Below are positions 36,301 to 45,380 of a stretch of 64,000 bases of DNA, piece by piece (the stretch's first letter is position 1; each line of letters begins with the position of its first letter). The position numbers were made by a program, and so were the translations under genes. Source of the DNA: CANLBN01 sp050633525 (GTDB taxonomy: Bacteria > Pseudomonadota > Gammaproteobacteria > Pseudomonadales > Cellvibrionaceae); assembly GCA_050633525.1 (NCBI GenBank), contig JBOEGR010000020.1, positions 1-64,000 of the forward strand. The letters are read 5' to 3'. The notes beneath the pieces were generated by a model that saw only the letters and a program-made list of their open reading frames with translations, was not told where the DNA came from and searched no databases.

Positions 36301-39300
36301 TTCATCCATTTGATGGTTCTAATTTCCCTGAATTTGTAAGCCAAGCTATTGGTCTGGGAATTTCTGAGACAGGCCCTTCTGAACTGGATATTGATTATGG
36401 TTTTGAAATTGTTGAGGGCGCTCAGCGTGCACGTATCTTAGAGTCTGGAAGGGTTCTTACATTTGGCCCAGGAAGTGGCGATATTATTTGGCGAGTTGAT
36501 GTTGTAGGTGGTGACCTTCGGCTCTTAGCCAACGATCGAATCATTCGTTCAACGACTTATTCTGATTCACCCGATTTCTATATCGACTCGTCATTCTTTA
36601 CAGTATCAGGTTACACCACTAGAGATTTTGAAATAGTGGATCTAGTGGGCGATGATGATGGTGAAGGCCTCAGAAATTATGTAGACCTAGACTCAGATAA
36701 TGACGGTATTTTTGATGTCGTTGAGATTGGTTTAACAGATACTAATAATGACGGACAGGTCGATAGTGATAGTTTGCAAGGTTCTATTATTAACCCGCCG
36801 GATAGTGATGGAGATCATATTCCTGACTTCCTAGATTTAGAGTCCACTAATCCACTCAACGATGGTACAGCTTACGATATTAATATTGCTGGCTATGGTG
36901 CTCTAGATACCAACGGTGATGGTCGAGTCAACTCGCTTGATAATGGTGGGGGTGTCGATGCCAACAATAACGGTATTGATGATTTAATAGAAGCGACAAC
37001 GCCTGACCCAGATAGTGATAGTGATGGTGTACCTGATAGTGAAGATGCCTTTCCGAATGATCCTACAGAAACTCTAGACTCAGATGGTGACGGTATTGGT
37101 GATAACGCAGACCCAACACCTTTCGGGAGTGCTTATCTTCAGTTCGACGGTCAAGGTTACGTAAGCCTGCCAGAGTGGACTGCCACAAATGATTTCCGTA
37201 TTGCCTTTAGCTTTACCTATCGTGATGGCATTGAAGTGACATTAGGCAGCATTAGCAATACCCAAAATTTTGTGGGAGCGGTGGTCAACGGTCGTATACG
37301 AGCGAGAGTGGCAGGGTTAACGCTGGACGTTGAACCCGTTCTAGCGTCGGGCGATCGTGTTGACGTTGTGCTAGAGCGTGCGGGCAGTACTGTTACATGG
37401 ACGGCGAACGGTGTAAGCACCACAGGTGATACAACGGCCGCCTTTGTTCTGAACAATATCAGTGGTTACGACAGCAGCCGTCGCTTCCCTTATAGCGGTC
37501 GATTACTCAGTAACATTGCAATGGATAATGATATTGAACAGCGACTTTATAATATTGATCAGCCTGTGGGCAGTGTTGTTTTGCCGGATACGAGCAGTGG
37601 CCGTGATGGAGACTTAGTCAGTTTTGGTTCATCAGGTGGTTTTGCGGAGATAGCGCCACCACCAGTTGATAGTGATGGTGATGGCGTTCCTGATAGCGAA
37701 GATGCCTTCCCCAATGATCCTACAGAGACGCGAGACTCGGATGGTGATGGTATTGGTGATAATGCAGACCCAACACCTTTCGGCGAGCCGGGTGACTTCA
37801 ATAGTTACTTACAATTCGATGGTCAAGGTTATGTCACCTTGCCAGAGTGGAGTGCGACAAGTGATTTCCGTATTGCCTTTAGCTTTACCTATCGCGACGG
37901 CATAGAAGTGACACTGGGTAGCAGCAGTGATACTCAGAACTTCGTCGGCGCTGTGGTCAATGGACGCATTCGTGCGCGAGTGGCAGGTTTAACCCTTGAT
38001 GTTGAACCGGTTCTGGCTTCGGGTGATCGTGTTGATGTGGTGTTGGAACGTACAGGTGGCTCAGTTACGTGGACAGCGAACGGTGTAAGCGCCACAGGTG
38101 ATACAACGGCCGCCTTTGTTTTAAATAATATTAGTGGTTATGACAGTAGCCGTCGCTTCCCTTATGCGGGTCAATTGCTCAGTGACATTGAAATGGATAA
38201 TGGTGTCGAGACCCGCTTATACGATGTCGATCAGGCCGAAGGTAGTTCTGTGTTGGTAGAAACTACCAATGGTCAAAATGGTACTTTGGTTGGCTTTGGC
38301 TCGTCGGGTGGCTTTATTGAGATAGCTTCACCGCCAGCTGATAGCGATGGTGATGGCGTCCCTGATAGCGAAGATGCCTTCCCGAATGATCCTACGGAAA
38401 CGCGAGATTCGGATGGTGATGGTATTGGTGATAATGCAGACCCAACACCTTTCGGAGAGCCAGGCGACTTCAATAGTTACCTACAGTTTGATGGTCAAGG
38501 TTATGTCACCTTACCAGAGTGGACTGCCACAAATGATTTCCGTATTGCCTTTAGCTTTACCTATCGCGACAGCATAGAAGTGACATTGGGTAGCAGCAGT
38601 GATACTCAAAACTTTGTAGGTGCTGTGGTCAATGGGCGCATTCGTGCGCGTGTGGCTGGCTTAACCCTTGATGTTGAACCAGTTCTGATTTCAGGTGATC
38701 GTGTTGATGTGGTATTGGAGCGTACAGGCAGCACAGTCATGTGGACGGCGAACGGTGCAAGTGCCACAGGCGATACAACGGCTACCTTTGTCTTAAACAA
38801 TATCAGTGGTTACGACGGTAGTCGTCGCTTCCCGTACACAGGTCAATTACTCAGTGACATTGAAATGGACAATGGCATTGAATCTCGCTTGTATGATATA
38901 GGTCAAGCTGAAGGAAGCGCGGTGCTGGTGGAAACTAGCAGTGGTCAAAATGGTACTTTGGTTGACTTTGGTTCATCAGGTGGTTTTATTGAGATAGTGC
39001 CACCACCAGTCGATAGTGATGGTGATGGCGTTCCCGATAGTGAAGACGTTTTCCCAAATGATCCTACAGAATCAGCTGATAGCGATGGTGATGGTGTAGG
39101 TGATAATGCAGACGCATTCCCAGAAGATGCTTCCGAAACGATCGATAGCGACGGAGACGGTGTTGGCGATAATTCGGATGCCTTCCCTAATGACGGATCT
39201 GAAGTTGCTGACTCAGACCGCGATGGTGTAGGGGATGTAGCGGACCTTTATCCAAACGACTCAGCCTGCTGGTTGATCGAACATGATAATGGCGAGGGGC

Positions 39301-41294
39301 AGTGTGACTATGGTTCAACAGTGCCGCAGTTTGTACCAGATGCCATTGTCAGTAATGCTGATGGGACTATTTACTTATTTTCACAAGAGAATCGGAAAAT
39401 TTATCGTTGGTCTGTCGTTAATCAAGACTATATGAATCCAATTTTTATTGCTGACGGTGACAATGCATCTGACTCTCCGCAAAAGGTGATTTACTCGTCT
39501 GCCCATAACCGCTTGTATATTGGTTATGATTCTGGAGAGATAACCTTTGTTGATTTATCTGGAGAGTTAATTGAACAAGTTTTTGCATCGACACCCTTAG
39601 CTGTTGATGGTCTTGTTTCAGTTGGTGAATTTATTCTTAGCCAAGACAGTACAGGCCGTTGGAATACACATTATATTTTTGATGTTGATGGCCAGCTTAC
39701 AGACAGTGCAGATTTGAATCGCTATTCCGTCGAGTATGCTTGGAATGAATTCAATAATAGAGTTTATTTTTTCCGTAATGGCTTTAGCCCCAATGACTTA
39801 CACTATGAAGAAATAAATCAACTGACTGGTGAAATAAGTAGTGCGGGCGAAACGCCTTATCATGGAGACTATGCTATTTTGCCTCCCATTAGAGTCTCTA
39901 ACGATGGGGTTTATGTTTTGTTAGGTTCTGGTGACTTATATGATGCCACTGATTTAACATGGCAGGGCTCTGTCGGTAGTATCGATGATGGTATGTGGCT
40001 TACTACAGGTGATTTTATCTCTATCAACCAAGAGTTGGATCAATTTTCTCTTACTCGTAGAGATAGCTTTTTTAATGTTGTTGAGCAGCTTATTTTTTCT
40101 GGTATACACTTAAAGACCCTTCAAGTAGGGGCCCAAGTCGTTACGATTAGCGAACAGGATGGAGCCTTTGTTTTTAACTTATATTCGGCTAATGACGATA
40201 GTGATGGAGATGGCGTTGATAATACGGTGGACCATTTTCCACTAGACCCAGCTGCATCATTGGACAGTGATAATGATGGTTATCCAGATACATGGAATAC
40301 AGGTTACGGTGAAAGTGATTCTACAACAGGCCTCGTACTCGATAGCTTCCCAGTTGATGCTGCTTGTTGGTTAGCTGAGCATGGTGATGGCAATGGCCAG
40401 TGTGACTTCACTGCTACCATGCCCGTATTTATACCTGTTTCCACAATAGTTGATGAGGCAGGAACCCTATATTTGTTTTCACCTGAGAATTACAGAGTAT
40501 ATAGGTGGTCTTCCGTATCAGAGAGTTATATAAACCCTATTCATATAGGTTCTGAAAGAGGTATAGCGCCAAATTCACCTGATGAAATGGTTTACTCTGC
40601 GGAGCATAATCGTTTGTATTTCGCATACGACTCAGGGGAAATAACTTATGTGAACTTGACGGAAACTAGCGGTGAAAATGCATTTGCTAGAATTCCCTTG
40701 GCAGTAGGTGGCCTTGCAGCGGTAGGCAATTATATATTGGCACAAGATGCCAGTGGGGCTTGGGATACCCACTATATTTTCGATAGAGATGGCGTGTTAA
40801 CCGACAGTGCTGATTGGAATTATCGTTCAATCGAGTATGCGTGGAATGAATTCAATAATAGGGTGTATTTCTTTCGTAATGGCACCAGCCCCAATGATTT
40901 ACACTATGAAGAAATAAACCAGCTGACAGGTGAGATAAGCAGTGCAGGAGAAACACCTTATCATGGACGCTATTCCATTCTGCCTCCTATTAAAATTTCA
41001 AGTGATGGAGGTTTAGTATTGCTTGGTTCGGGTGATATTTATAATGCAACAAGCTTGGCTTGGCAGCAAAATATTGGAGTTTTAGGTGATGCACTGTGGT
41101 TATCTGATGGAGGAGTGATAACGGTTAATCAAATTGGTGCTAACTTTAATGTTGATAGGCTTGATAGTAGCTTTATATCCCTATCAACAACTCAGTACTC
41201 AGGTAATTTTTTAGGTCTATATCAAGTGGATTCAGGTGTATTGATACTCAGTGAACAAGGTGGTGAATTAATATATACCCCATATTCTCTTTGA
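33315..41294 (+). CDS. Giant exported S8 (subtilisin-like) protease with TSP3 calcium repeats
   Basis: The 2659-residue protein starts with a membrane or signal segment (residues 9-32) and a propeptide-like region (about 160-245). The S8 catalytic triad is visible as Asp277 in GIFDNGI, His326 in GHGTPVSG and Ser485 in GFSGTSQATP. From residue 540 on, many DSDGDGVGDNAD units resemble thrombospondin type 3 calcium-binding repeats. Three near-identical modules of about 220 residues follow (LQFDGQGYVTLPEW, a lectin/LamG-like beta sandwich by appearance). Two related C-terminal domains of about 310 residues (ACWLIEHDNGEGQC; ACWLAEHGDGNGQC) end the protein. AAGGAGG precedes the ATG. No C-terminal sorting signal is recognised. 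It probably degrades external protein or acts at the cell surface. Confidence 0.92.
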   Translation: MLAPIFTLIKNKTFLISSTLSVSLAASVWVYHNSGKGVGDVSKNISQPEAEKVIQSAEVAQSANTYSQEQRESTSHASQVSASTISAKYDVISQSDLPKNWPEQVKATTAKFNHPDSQYWRDQVTAHEAQPRTPGWLKFEAYTLANERDVLATPTFKQMASAPRAENHLIVKLKAGSDTAAVKDLGLSHDKNLGGKLINDLHRYSIDATSDFEQLLESANAHPAVVYSEPDYTIQEALVPNDPNITATDWWLDQINAYEAWDISTDATAIGPIGIFDNGILKTHEDLVDNLWVNPDEIDGNGIDDDGNGYVDDINGITVTAGSTGHGTPVSGTVCGQGDNAIGYVGSAWDCQLMELRSGLTFSGTVSDFSIAMPYAIAEGSRISNHSWRIFTFSQQLADVVTAAEAEGHLFVAAAGNENNDIDAAGVNYPARLPNDNVLTIAASTLDETRISYSSYGLTSVDLAAPTEFITAASNGGYAGFSGTSQATPVVAGAVALAWSQNPSLTYLEIKQLTMDSARPVAAWTGLTVTGGILDMEALMLSINIDTDGDGILDDADIDDDNDGVEDEFDAFPRDPTETTDSDGDGVGDNADVFPTDPTETADSDLDGVGDNADAFPNDATETADTDGDGVGDNADAFPNDASETLDSDGDGTGDNADIDRDNDGIRDASETPVPAAPLTTVPFQILETGGTIFQAIDLSALNIELGSEVSVAVMARGDLGASTEYFTLNFNDLFTSGQLTTGVECGASLVPLVPAFDELIEVFDIGDGDGIPGFRVETSASSAVNNICDGTTRLALEYQFIISVDPNVDPDRDGITNDLDLDSDNDGVLDIVEAGLLDTDNNGLVDSLSDQGSARGAPDNDNDGIPNHLDLESNNPLNDGTAYDIEFSGYAGLDTNRDGRINGLDTNGGEDTNNNGIDDLIEATPADYDADNDGLRDDREFRRVEIRDWVNASPTVTSDGNSITGFGDGVGYNNQINSVPFSTYGFSDNYTVSWVHPFDGSNFPEFVSQAIGLGISETGPSELDIDYGFEIVEGAQRARILESGRVLTFGPGSGDIIWRVDVVGGDLRLLANDRIIRSTTYSDSPDFYIDSSFFTVSGYTTRDFEIVDLVGDDDGEGLRNYVDLDSDNDGIFDVVEIGLTDTNNDGQVDSDSLQGSIINPPDSDGDHIPDFLDLESTNPLNDGTAYDINIAGYGALDTNGDGRVNSLDNGGGVDANNNGIDDLIEATTPDPDSDSDGVPDSEDAFPNDPTETLDSDGDGIGDNADPTPFGSAYLQFDGQGYVSLPEWTATNDFRIAFSFTYRDGIEVTLGSISNTQNFVGAVVNGRIRARVAGLTLDVEPVLASGDRVDVVLERAGSTVTWTANGVSTTGDTTAAFVLNNISGYDSSRRFPYSGRLLSNIAMDNDIEQRLYNIDQPVGSVVLPDTSSGRDGDLVSFGSSGGFAEIAPPPVDSDGDGVPDSEDAFPNDPTETRDSDGDGIGDNADPTPFGEPGDFNSYLQFDGQGYVTLPEWSATSDFRIAFSFTYRDGIEVTLGSSSDTQNFVGAVVNGRIRARVAGLTLDVEPVLASGDRVDVVLERTGGSVTWTANGVSATGDTTAAFVLNNISGYDSSRRFPYAGQLLSDIEMDNGVETRLYDVDQAEGSSVLVETTNGQNGTLVGFGSSGGFIEIASPPADSDGDGVPDSEDAFPNDPTETRDSDGDGIGDNADPTPFGEPGDFNSYLQFDGQGYVTLPEWTATNDFRIAFSFTYRDSIEVTLGSSSDTQNFVGAVVNGRIRARVAGLTLDVEPVLISGDRVDVVLERTGSTVMWTANGASATGDTTATFVLNNISGYDGSRRFPYTGQLLSDIEMDNGIESRLYDIGQAEGSAVLVETSSGQNGTLVDFGSSGGFIEIVPPPVDSDGDGVPDSEDVFPNDPTESADSDGDGVGDNADAFPEDASETIDSDGDGVGDNSDAFPNDGSEVADSDRDGVGDVADLYPNDSACWLIEHDNGEGQCDYGSTVPQFVPDAIVSNADGTIYLFSQENRKIYRWSVVNQDYMNPIFIADGDNASDSPQKVIYSSAHNRLYIGYDSGEITFVDLSGELIEQVFASTPLAVDGLVSVGEFILSQDSTGRWNTHYIFDVDGQLTDSADLNRYSVEYAWNEFNNRVYFFRNGFSPNDLHYEEINQLTGEISSAGETPYHGDYAILPPIRVSNDGVYVLLGSGDLYDATDLTWQGSVGSIDDGMWLTTGDFISINQELDQFSLTRRDSFFNVVEQLIFSGIHLKTLQVGAQVVTISEQDGAFVFNLYSANDDSDGDGVDNTVDHFPLDPAASLDSDNDGYPDTWNTGYGESDSTTGLVLDSFPVDAACWLAEHGDGNGQCDFTATMPVFIPVSTIVDEAGTLYLFSPENYRVYRWSSVSESYINPIHIGSERGIAPNSPDEMVYSAEHNRLYFAYDSGEITYVNLTETSGENAFARIPLAVGGLAAVGNYILAQDASGAWDTHYIFDRDGVLTDSADWNYRSIEYAWNEFNNRVYFFRNGTSPNDLHYEEINQLTGEISSAGETPYHGRYSILPPIKISSDGGLVLLGSGDIYNATSLAWQQNIGVLGDALWLSDGGVITVNQIGANFNVDRLDSSFISLSTTQYSGNFLGLYQVDSGVLILSEQGGELIYTPYSL
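37011..39011 (+). repeat. Three in-frame tandem modules, 672-bp period, within the S8 protease
   Basis: Copies span 37011-37667 (657 bp), 37668-38339 (672 bp) and 38340-39011 (672 bp). Each starts with DSDGDGVPDSEDAFPNDPTE and continues with a beta-rich domain. Copy one lacks five codons (PFGSAY instead of PFGEPGDFNSY). The copies remain highly similar at DNA level, which indicates recent duplication or gene conversion. Confidence 0.92.
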
Positions 41295-41305
41295 GTTGAT
41301 GTGGT

Positions 41306-41338
41306 GAAACACTAAAGTATTTGGCGCTTTAGTGTTTC
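41306..41338 (+). terminator. Hairpin after the S8 protease gene
   Basis: GAAACACTAAAG pairs perfectly with CTTTAGTGTTTC (12 bp) around a nine-base loop, 12 bases after the stop codon. The tail CTTCATACTC is not strongly T-rich, so termination is likely but not certain. Confidence 0.65.
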
Positions 41339-41393
41339 CTTCATACTCATAGTTAAAAGTGTAATTTTATATATGGCCCTTAAGAAATAGTAT

Positions 41394-41729
41394 TTAATGA
41401 GAGCCCGTAATATTTGAAAACAGTTGGATAATAATAACGCCACAAACGATCAAAGCCATCCCTAAAATAGCAGCTAAGTCGATAGTTTGTTTGAGGAAGA
41501 TTACGCTTGCTAAGGCAACCAACAACACACCGCAACCTGTCCATATGGCATACACCACACTGACGGGAAGTGTTTTTATCACAACCGATAGGCAGTAAAA
41601 TGCAGCCCCATAGCCAATAATGACCACAATGCTAGGCAATGGCTTGGTAAAACCTTCCGCTGCTTTTAAAAAACAGGTGGCAATCACTTCGGCGATAATT
41701 GCAATACAGAGATACCAGTAAACGCCCAT
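41394..41729 (-). CDS. Small multidrug resistance (SMR) family transporter
   Basis: The 111-residue protein has four hydrophobic segments and the SMR essential Glu at position 14 in AIIAEVIATCFLKAAEGF. SVVYAIWTGCGVLLVALAS is the typical segment-3 motif. SMR proteins act as antiparallel dimers and exchange protons for cationic drugs, quaternary amines or guanidinium. The sequence is closest in feel to the EmrE/QacE branch, but guanidinium exporters cannot be excluded. It stands alone between the protease and the BamE-like gene. Confidence 0.92.
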   Translation of the reverse strand: MGVYWYLCIAIIAEVIATCFLKAAEGFTKPLPSIVVIIGYGAAFYCLSVVIKTLPVSVVYAIWTGCGVLLVALASVIFLKQTIDLAAILGMALIVCGVIIIQLFSNITGSH

Positions 41730-41905
41730 ACTTTTTCCTTTTTTATGATTAAGTTAGTTGTTCTGAATTAGTTGCTCTATTCGTTTGTTTAAAAGTGTGT
41801 GGCCTGTCGTGGACAATACTTCAACATGCCGATATTATTTCTATTGCTGCGTGTTTTGGTGAATGCAGCAGAACGCTTATGATAACCGACTCAGGAGGAT
41901 AAAGG

Positions 41906-42490
41906 ATGTTAACAAATTTATTTAGACGCGCATTGTCGACTACCAGTTTATTTTTACTTGCGATCACTTTTTTGGTCAGTTCGTTTGCCACTCAAGCGGC
42001 ATTATTGCCAAAAATGATTGAACCCCAAGAAGGCCAAACCTATTACACTCGCTATAACTTTATGTTTGAGAAGGGGCGCCATGTAACAACCAATTACTGG
42101 CGTGGAGAATTGGTTCCCTTTAACACTAAAGTGACTCTAGTTTCCCTAGGCGGCAAAAAAATGGTTTTGGATATGGATGGAGTCCAAATTACTTTCGTGA
42201 ATGTACAGAAGTTTACCAAGCGTGGTATTGAAAAAATTGCATCTGAACTGCTTTCACCTAGAAAAATCTCGTTAAAAGGTGTTTCTGGTGAGCTAAGAGA
42301 TGATATGGAAGCGGGTATTATGCGCTTAGGTATGACAAAAGAGCAGGTGTTAATGACTCGTGGTTATCCACCTCGCCACAAAACACCATCGACTAAAGCC
42401 AATACTTGGCGCTATTGGAGCAGCAAGTTTATACAGCGTTCACTCGTTTTTCAAAAGGGTAAGCTGGCGCGAGGTAGAGGTTTATATTAA
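41906..42490 (+). CDS. Exported protein with BamE/SmpA-like domain
   Basis: The 194-residue protein has a signal peptide (TTSLFLLAITFLVSSFATQA) with no lipobox Cys at the cleavage site, unlike BamE. The C-terminal part (about residues 120-190) shows the SmpA/OmlA pattern IMRLGMTKEQVLMTRGYPP followed by NTWRYWSS and a short strand. The domain binds partners at the outer membrane in BamE. The middle region (residues 45-115) is unrecognised. AGGAGG precedes the ATG at good spacing. It is followed by the convergent gamma carbonic anhydrase gene. Confidence 0.75.
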   Translation: MLTNLFRRALSTTSLFLLAITFLVSSFATQAALLPKMIEPQEGQTYYTRYNFMFEKGRHVTTNYWRGELVPFNTKVTLVSLGGKKMVLDMDGVQITFVNVQKFTKRGIEKIASELLSPRKISLKGVSGELRDDMEAGIMRLGMTKEQVLMTRGYPPRHKTPSTKANTWRYWSSKFIQRSLVFQKGKLARGRGLY

Positions 42491-42564
42491 TCGTAGCGCT
42501 TTAATTCATAGCTAAACTCATTACCTGCCGCTAGTCGGTAGGTAATGCATAGAGTAAAAATAAA

Positions 42565-43125
42565 CTATGTTTGATCTAGGAATGAGTTTTTTAGGTCAAC
42601 GTAGTTTTGAGAAGAGTAAGTAAAAAATGCTTTTTCTGACTCCTTTAGAGGTCTTATTTCTTTGTATGGGCTACCCATATACATAAAGCCGCTTTTCAGC
42701 ACCTTCCCTGGTGGTACTAAGGTTCCGGCACCAATGACCACATCATCTTCAACAATAGCGCCATCTAAAATGGTTGAGCCAATACCGATGAGTACACGGC
42801 TTCCTATTTGACAACCGTGTAGGTTAACGGAATGACCAATAGTGACATCATCACCAATGATGAGGGGCCAGCCTTCAGGCGTAAATTTTCCAGCATGGGT
42901 TATATGTAGTACAGAGCCGTCTTGAACACTGGTACGTGAGCCAATGCGGATGCGGTGCATATCCCCACGAATAACCGCGCAGGGCCAAACGGAGCAATCA
43001 TCACCCAATACCACATCGCCTATGACCACCGCTGCAGGATCAACAAAGACTTTTTTGCCTAAACTTGGGCTATGCTCCTTATAAGGTCGAATGGCAGGGG
43101 AATTATTGGTTTCAAATGTGGACAT
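42565..43125 (-). CDS. Gamma carbonic anhydrase family protein
   Basis: The 186-residue protein is a left-handed beta-helix of hexapeptide repeats, seen in AVVIGDVVLGDDCSVWPCAVIRGD and IGDDVTIGHSVNLHGCQIGSRVLIGIGS. Zinc-ligand His residues typical for YrdA/PaaY-type proteins are present (VLHITH, IGHSVNLHGC). The proteins reversibly hydrate CO2 or have lost that activity. It is divergent from prlC, a pairing I recall from Pseudomonas. Confidence 0.92.
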   Translation of the reverse strand: MSTFETNNSPAIRPYKEHSPSLGKKVFVDPAAVVIGDVVLGDDCSVWPCAVIRGDMHRIRIGSRTSVQDGSVLHITHAGKFTPEGWPLIIGDDVTIGHSVNLHGCQIGSRVLIGIGSTILDGAIVEDDVVIGAGTLVPPGKVLKSGFMYMGSPYKEIRPLKESEKAFFTYSSQNYVDLKNSFLDQT

Positions 43126-43335
43126 AGTAAAGCGCTCTTGCGTATTTGTAGTATGATTCTAACTGTTAAATCTCGGTCGATCTAGAGTGACAATTAATCG
43201 CTTAGTTTGGACGCTCAGTTAGAAGCGGCCTAGATAACTATTCGCTTATATAGGCAGGTGCTTATATATAGACAAGGGCTTAAATTTCGACCTCAACCTA
43301 TACCTAAACAATCAATTTTTGATCAGCAATCACTT

Positions 43336-45375
43336 ATGAATAATGTACTTCTTGAACAACATAAACTGCCCCCTTTTCGTTCTATCAACGTTGAGCATAT
43401 AAAACCTGCCATTCAGGCTCGCATAGATCAGGTGTGGTCAGTACTTAAACAGCAGTTGGCCCTTATAGAGAAAGGCGAGGATCCCTCTTGGGAAAATCTT
43501 GTTGCGCCATTCGAGGAAGCGTCCGACTTGCTCAACCAGGCTTGGTCGCCGGTAAGCCACCTTAATGGCGTTCAAAACAGTGATGAACTCAGAGATGTTT
43601 ATGCTGAGTGTGTACAGTTATTAACGGAGTTTGGTACCGCTATTGATCAGCACGAACCTTTATACAAAGCCTACAAAACTTTAGAGGCAAGCGAGGGGTT
43701 TCATCGTTTAAGTCAGGCTCAACAGAAGGTGATACAAGATGCGCTGCGTGATTTTACCCTGTCAGGTATCGCGTTACCTGAAGAAAAGAAACAGCGCTAC
43801 GGAGCAATAAAACAACGTTTATCTACCCTAGCGACGGAATTTTCTAATAATGTATTAGATTCAACCCAAGCGTGGGAAATGCAGTTTGATAATGACAGTG
43901 CCCTAGCAGGTTTGCCAGAGAGTGCATTAGCTGGTGCTAAGCAGGTTGCACAACAAAAAGGTAGAGAAGGGTATGTTATTACTCTAGACGCACCCTCTTA
44001 TATTGCTGTTGTTACCTATGCTGATGATCGAGATTTACGAGAAACGATTTATACCGCATTCGCGACTCGTGCAACTCAAACAACAAAAGAGCATGATTGG
44101 AATAATGGCCCTCTGATAGAAGAAACGTTAGCCTTAAGGCACGAGCTCGCATTACTACTTGGTTTTCATAATTATGCGGAACTGTCGCTGGCGACAAAGA
44201 TGGCTGAGTCTCCTGAACAAGTCATTCAGTTTTTAAATGAGTTAGCAGAAAAGTCACTGCCAATAGCAAAAAATGATTTAAGAGCTTTACAAGCATTTGC
44301 AAAAAGTGAACACGGCATTGAAGATTTAGCCGCATGGGATGTGGCTTACTATAGCGAGAAACTTCGTCAGAGAGATTATTCCTTAGCACAGGAAACATTA
44401 CGTCCTTATTTTCCCGCAGAGAAAGTAATGGAAGGAATGTTCTTGGTCGTGAATAAATTATTTGATATTGAAATAGAAACTGTAAACGATGTGGACCTGT
44501 ATCACGAAGATGTAAAGTTTTTCTGTATTAAAAAAAGCGGTAATGTAATTGCTTATTTTTATTTTGATATCTATGCCCGAGATAAAAAGCGTGGGGGTGC
44601 ATGGATGGCCGATTGTCGTACACGTCGTATTAGTAATGGACAACTTCAGTTGCCCGTAGCTTACCTTACTTGTAATTTTACGCCGCCTGTTGGCGATAAG
44701 CCTTCGCTGTTAACTCATCAAGAAGTCACAACGCTTTTTCACGAATTTGGTCATGGCTTGCATCATATGTTAACGCAAATGACAGAAGCGGCTGTCAGCG
44801 GAATCAGTGGGGTTGCATGGGATGCGGTTGAGCTACCCAGCCAATTTTTAGAAAATTGGTGTTGGGAAAAAGACGTTATACCCTTAATTTCAGGGCATTA
44901 TGAATCAGGTGAGCCTCTCCCAGAAGATTTGCTCGATAAAATGTTAGCGGCTAAAAACTTCCAGTCAGGGATGCAAATGGTAAGGCAAATAGAATTTTCT
45001 TTATTCGATATTCTACTGCATTCCGAATACAATCCTGATACACCTAAGCCTGTTCAACTTGTTTTAGATGAAGTGAGAGCAAAGGTTGCTGTGATGAAGC
45101 CTCCTGCATTTAATCAATTTCAAAATAGCTTTAGTCATATTTTCGCAGGCGGCTATGCAGCAGGTTATTACAGTTATAAATGGGCCGAGGTTTTATCTGC
45201 GGATGCCTTTTCTCTATTCGAAGAGAAAGGTATTTTTGATAAGGCGACAGGCGAATCGTTTTTAGATACGGTATTGGCGAATGGTGGCTCTAAGGAGCCA
45301 ATGGAGTTGTTCAAAGCATTTCGAGGCCGCGAACCGAATACAGATGCTTTGCTAAGGCATAGCGGAATAGCCTAA
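43336..45375 (+). CDS. prlC: Oligopeptidase A (M3 metallopeptidase)
   Basis: PrlC degrades short peptides, including signal peptides, in the cytoplasm. The zinc motif HEFGHGLHHML (HExxH, with the third ligand Glu in AVELPSQFLENW) is intact. MADCRTRR, FQSGMQMVRQIEF and AGYYSYKWAEVLSADAF are family blocks. I chose ATG 43336 (MNNVLLEQHKLPPFRSINVEHI, 679 residues) since it matches the family start; the GTG at 43258 adds 26 unconserved residues. It is followed by two small genes on the same strand with gaps of 5 and 20 bases, so an operon is likely. Confidence 0.95.
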   Translation: MNNVLLEQHKLPPFRSINVEHIKPAIQARIDQVWSVLKQQLALIEKGEDPSWENLVAPFEEASDLLNQAWSPVSHLNGVQNSDELRDVYAECVQLLTEFGTAIDQHEPLYKAYKTLEASEGFHRLSQAQQKVIQDALRDFTLSGIALPEEKKQRYGAIKQRLSTLATEFSNNVLDSTQAWEMQFDNDSALAGLPESALAGAKQVAQQKGREGYVITLDAPSYIAVVTYADDRDLRETIYTAFATRATQTTKEHDWNNGPLIEETLALRHELALLLGFHNYAELSLATKMAESPEQVIQFLNELAEKSLPIAKNDLRALQAFAKSEHGIEDLAAWDVAYYSEKLRQRDYSLAQETLRPYFPAEKVMEGMFLVVNKLFDIEIETVNDVDLYHEDVKFFCIKKSGNVIAYFYFDIYARDKKRGGAWMADCRTRRISNGQLQLPVAYLTCNFTPPVGDKPSLLTHQEVTTLFHEFGHGLHHMLTQMTEAAVSGISGVAWDAVELPSQFLENWCWEKDVIPLISGHYESGEPLPEDLLDKMLAAKNFQSGMQMVRQIEFSLFDILLHSEYNPDTPKPVQLVLDEVRAKVAVMKPPAFNQFQNSFSHIFAGGYAAGYYSYKWAEVLSADAFSLFEEKGIFDKATGESFLDTVLANGGSKEPMELFKAFRGREPNTDALLRHSGIA

Positions 45376-45380
45376 TTCTA

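Noticed and set aside
37011..39011. CRISPR or other repeat array
   Set aside because: The repeats are in-frame protein modules of 672 bp, not short repeats with spacers.
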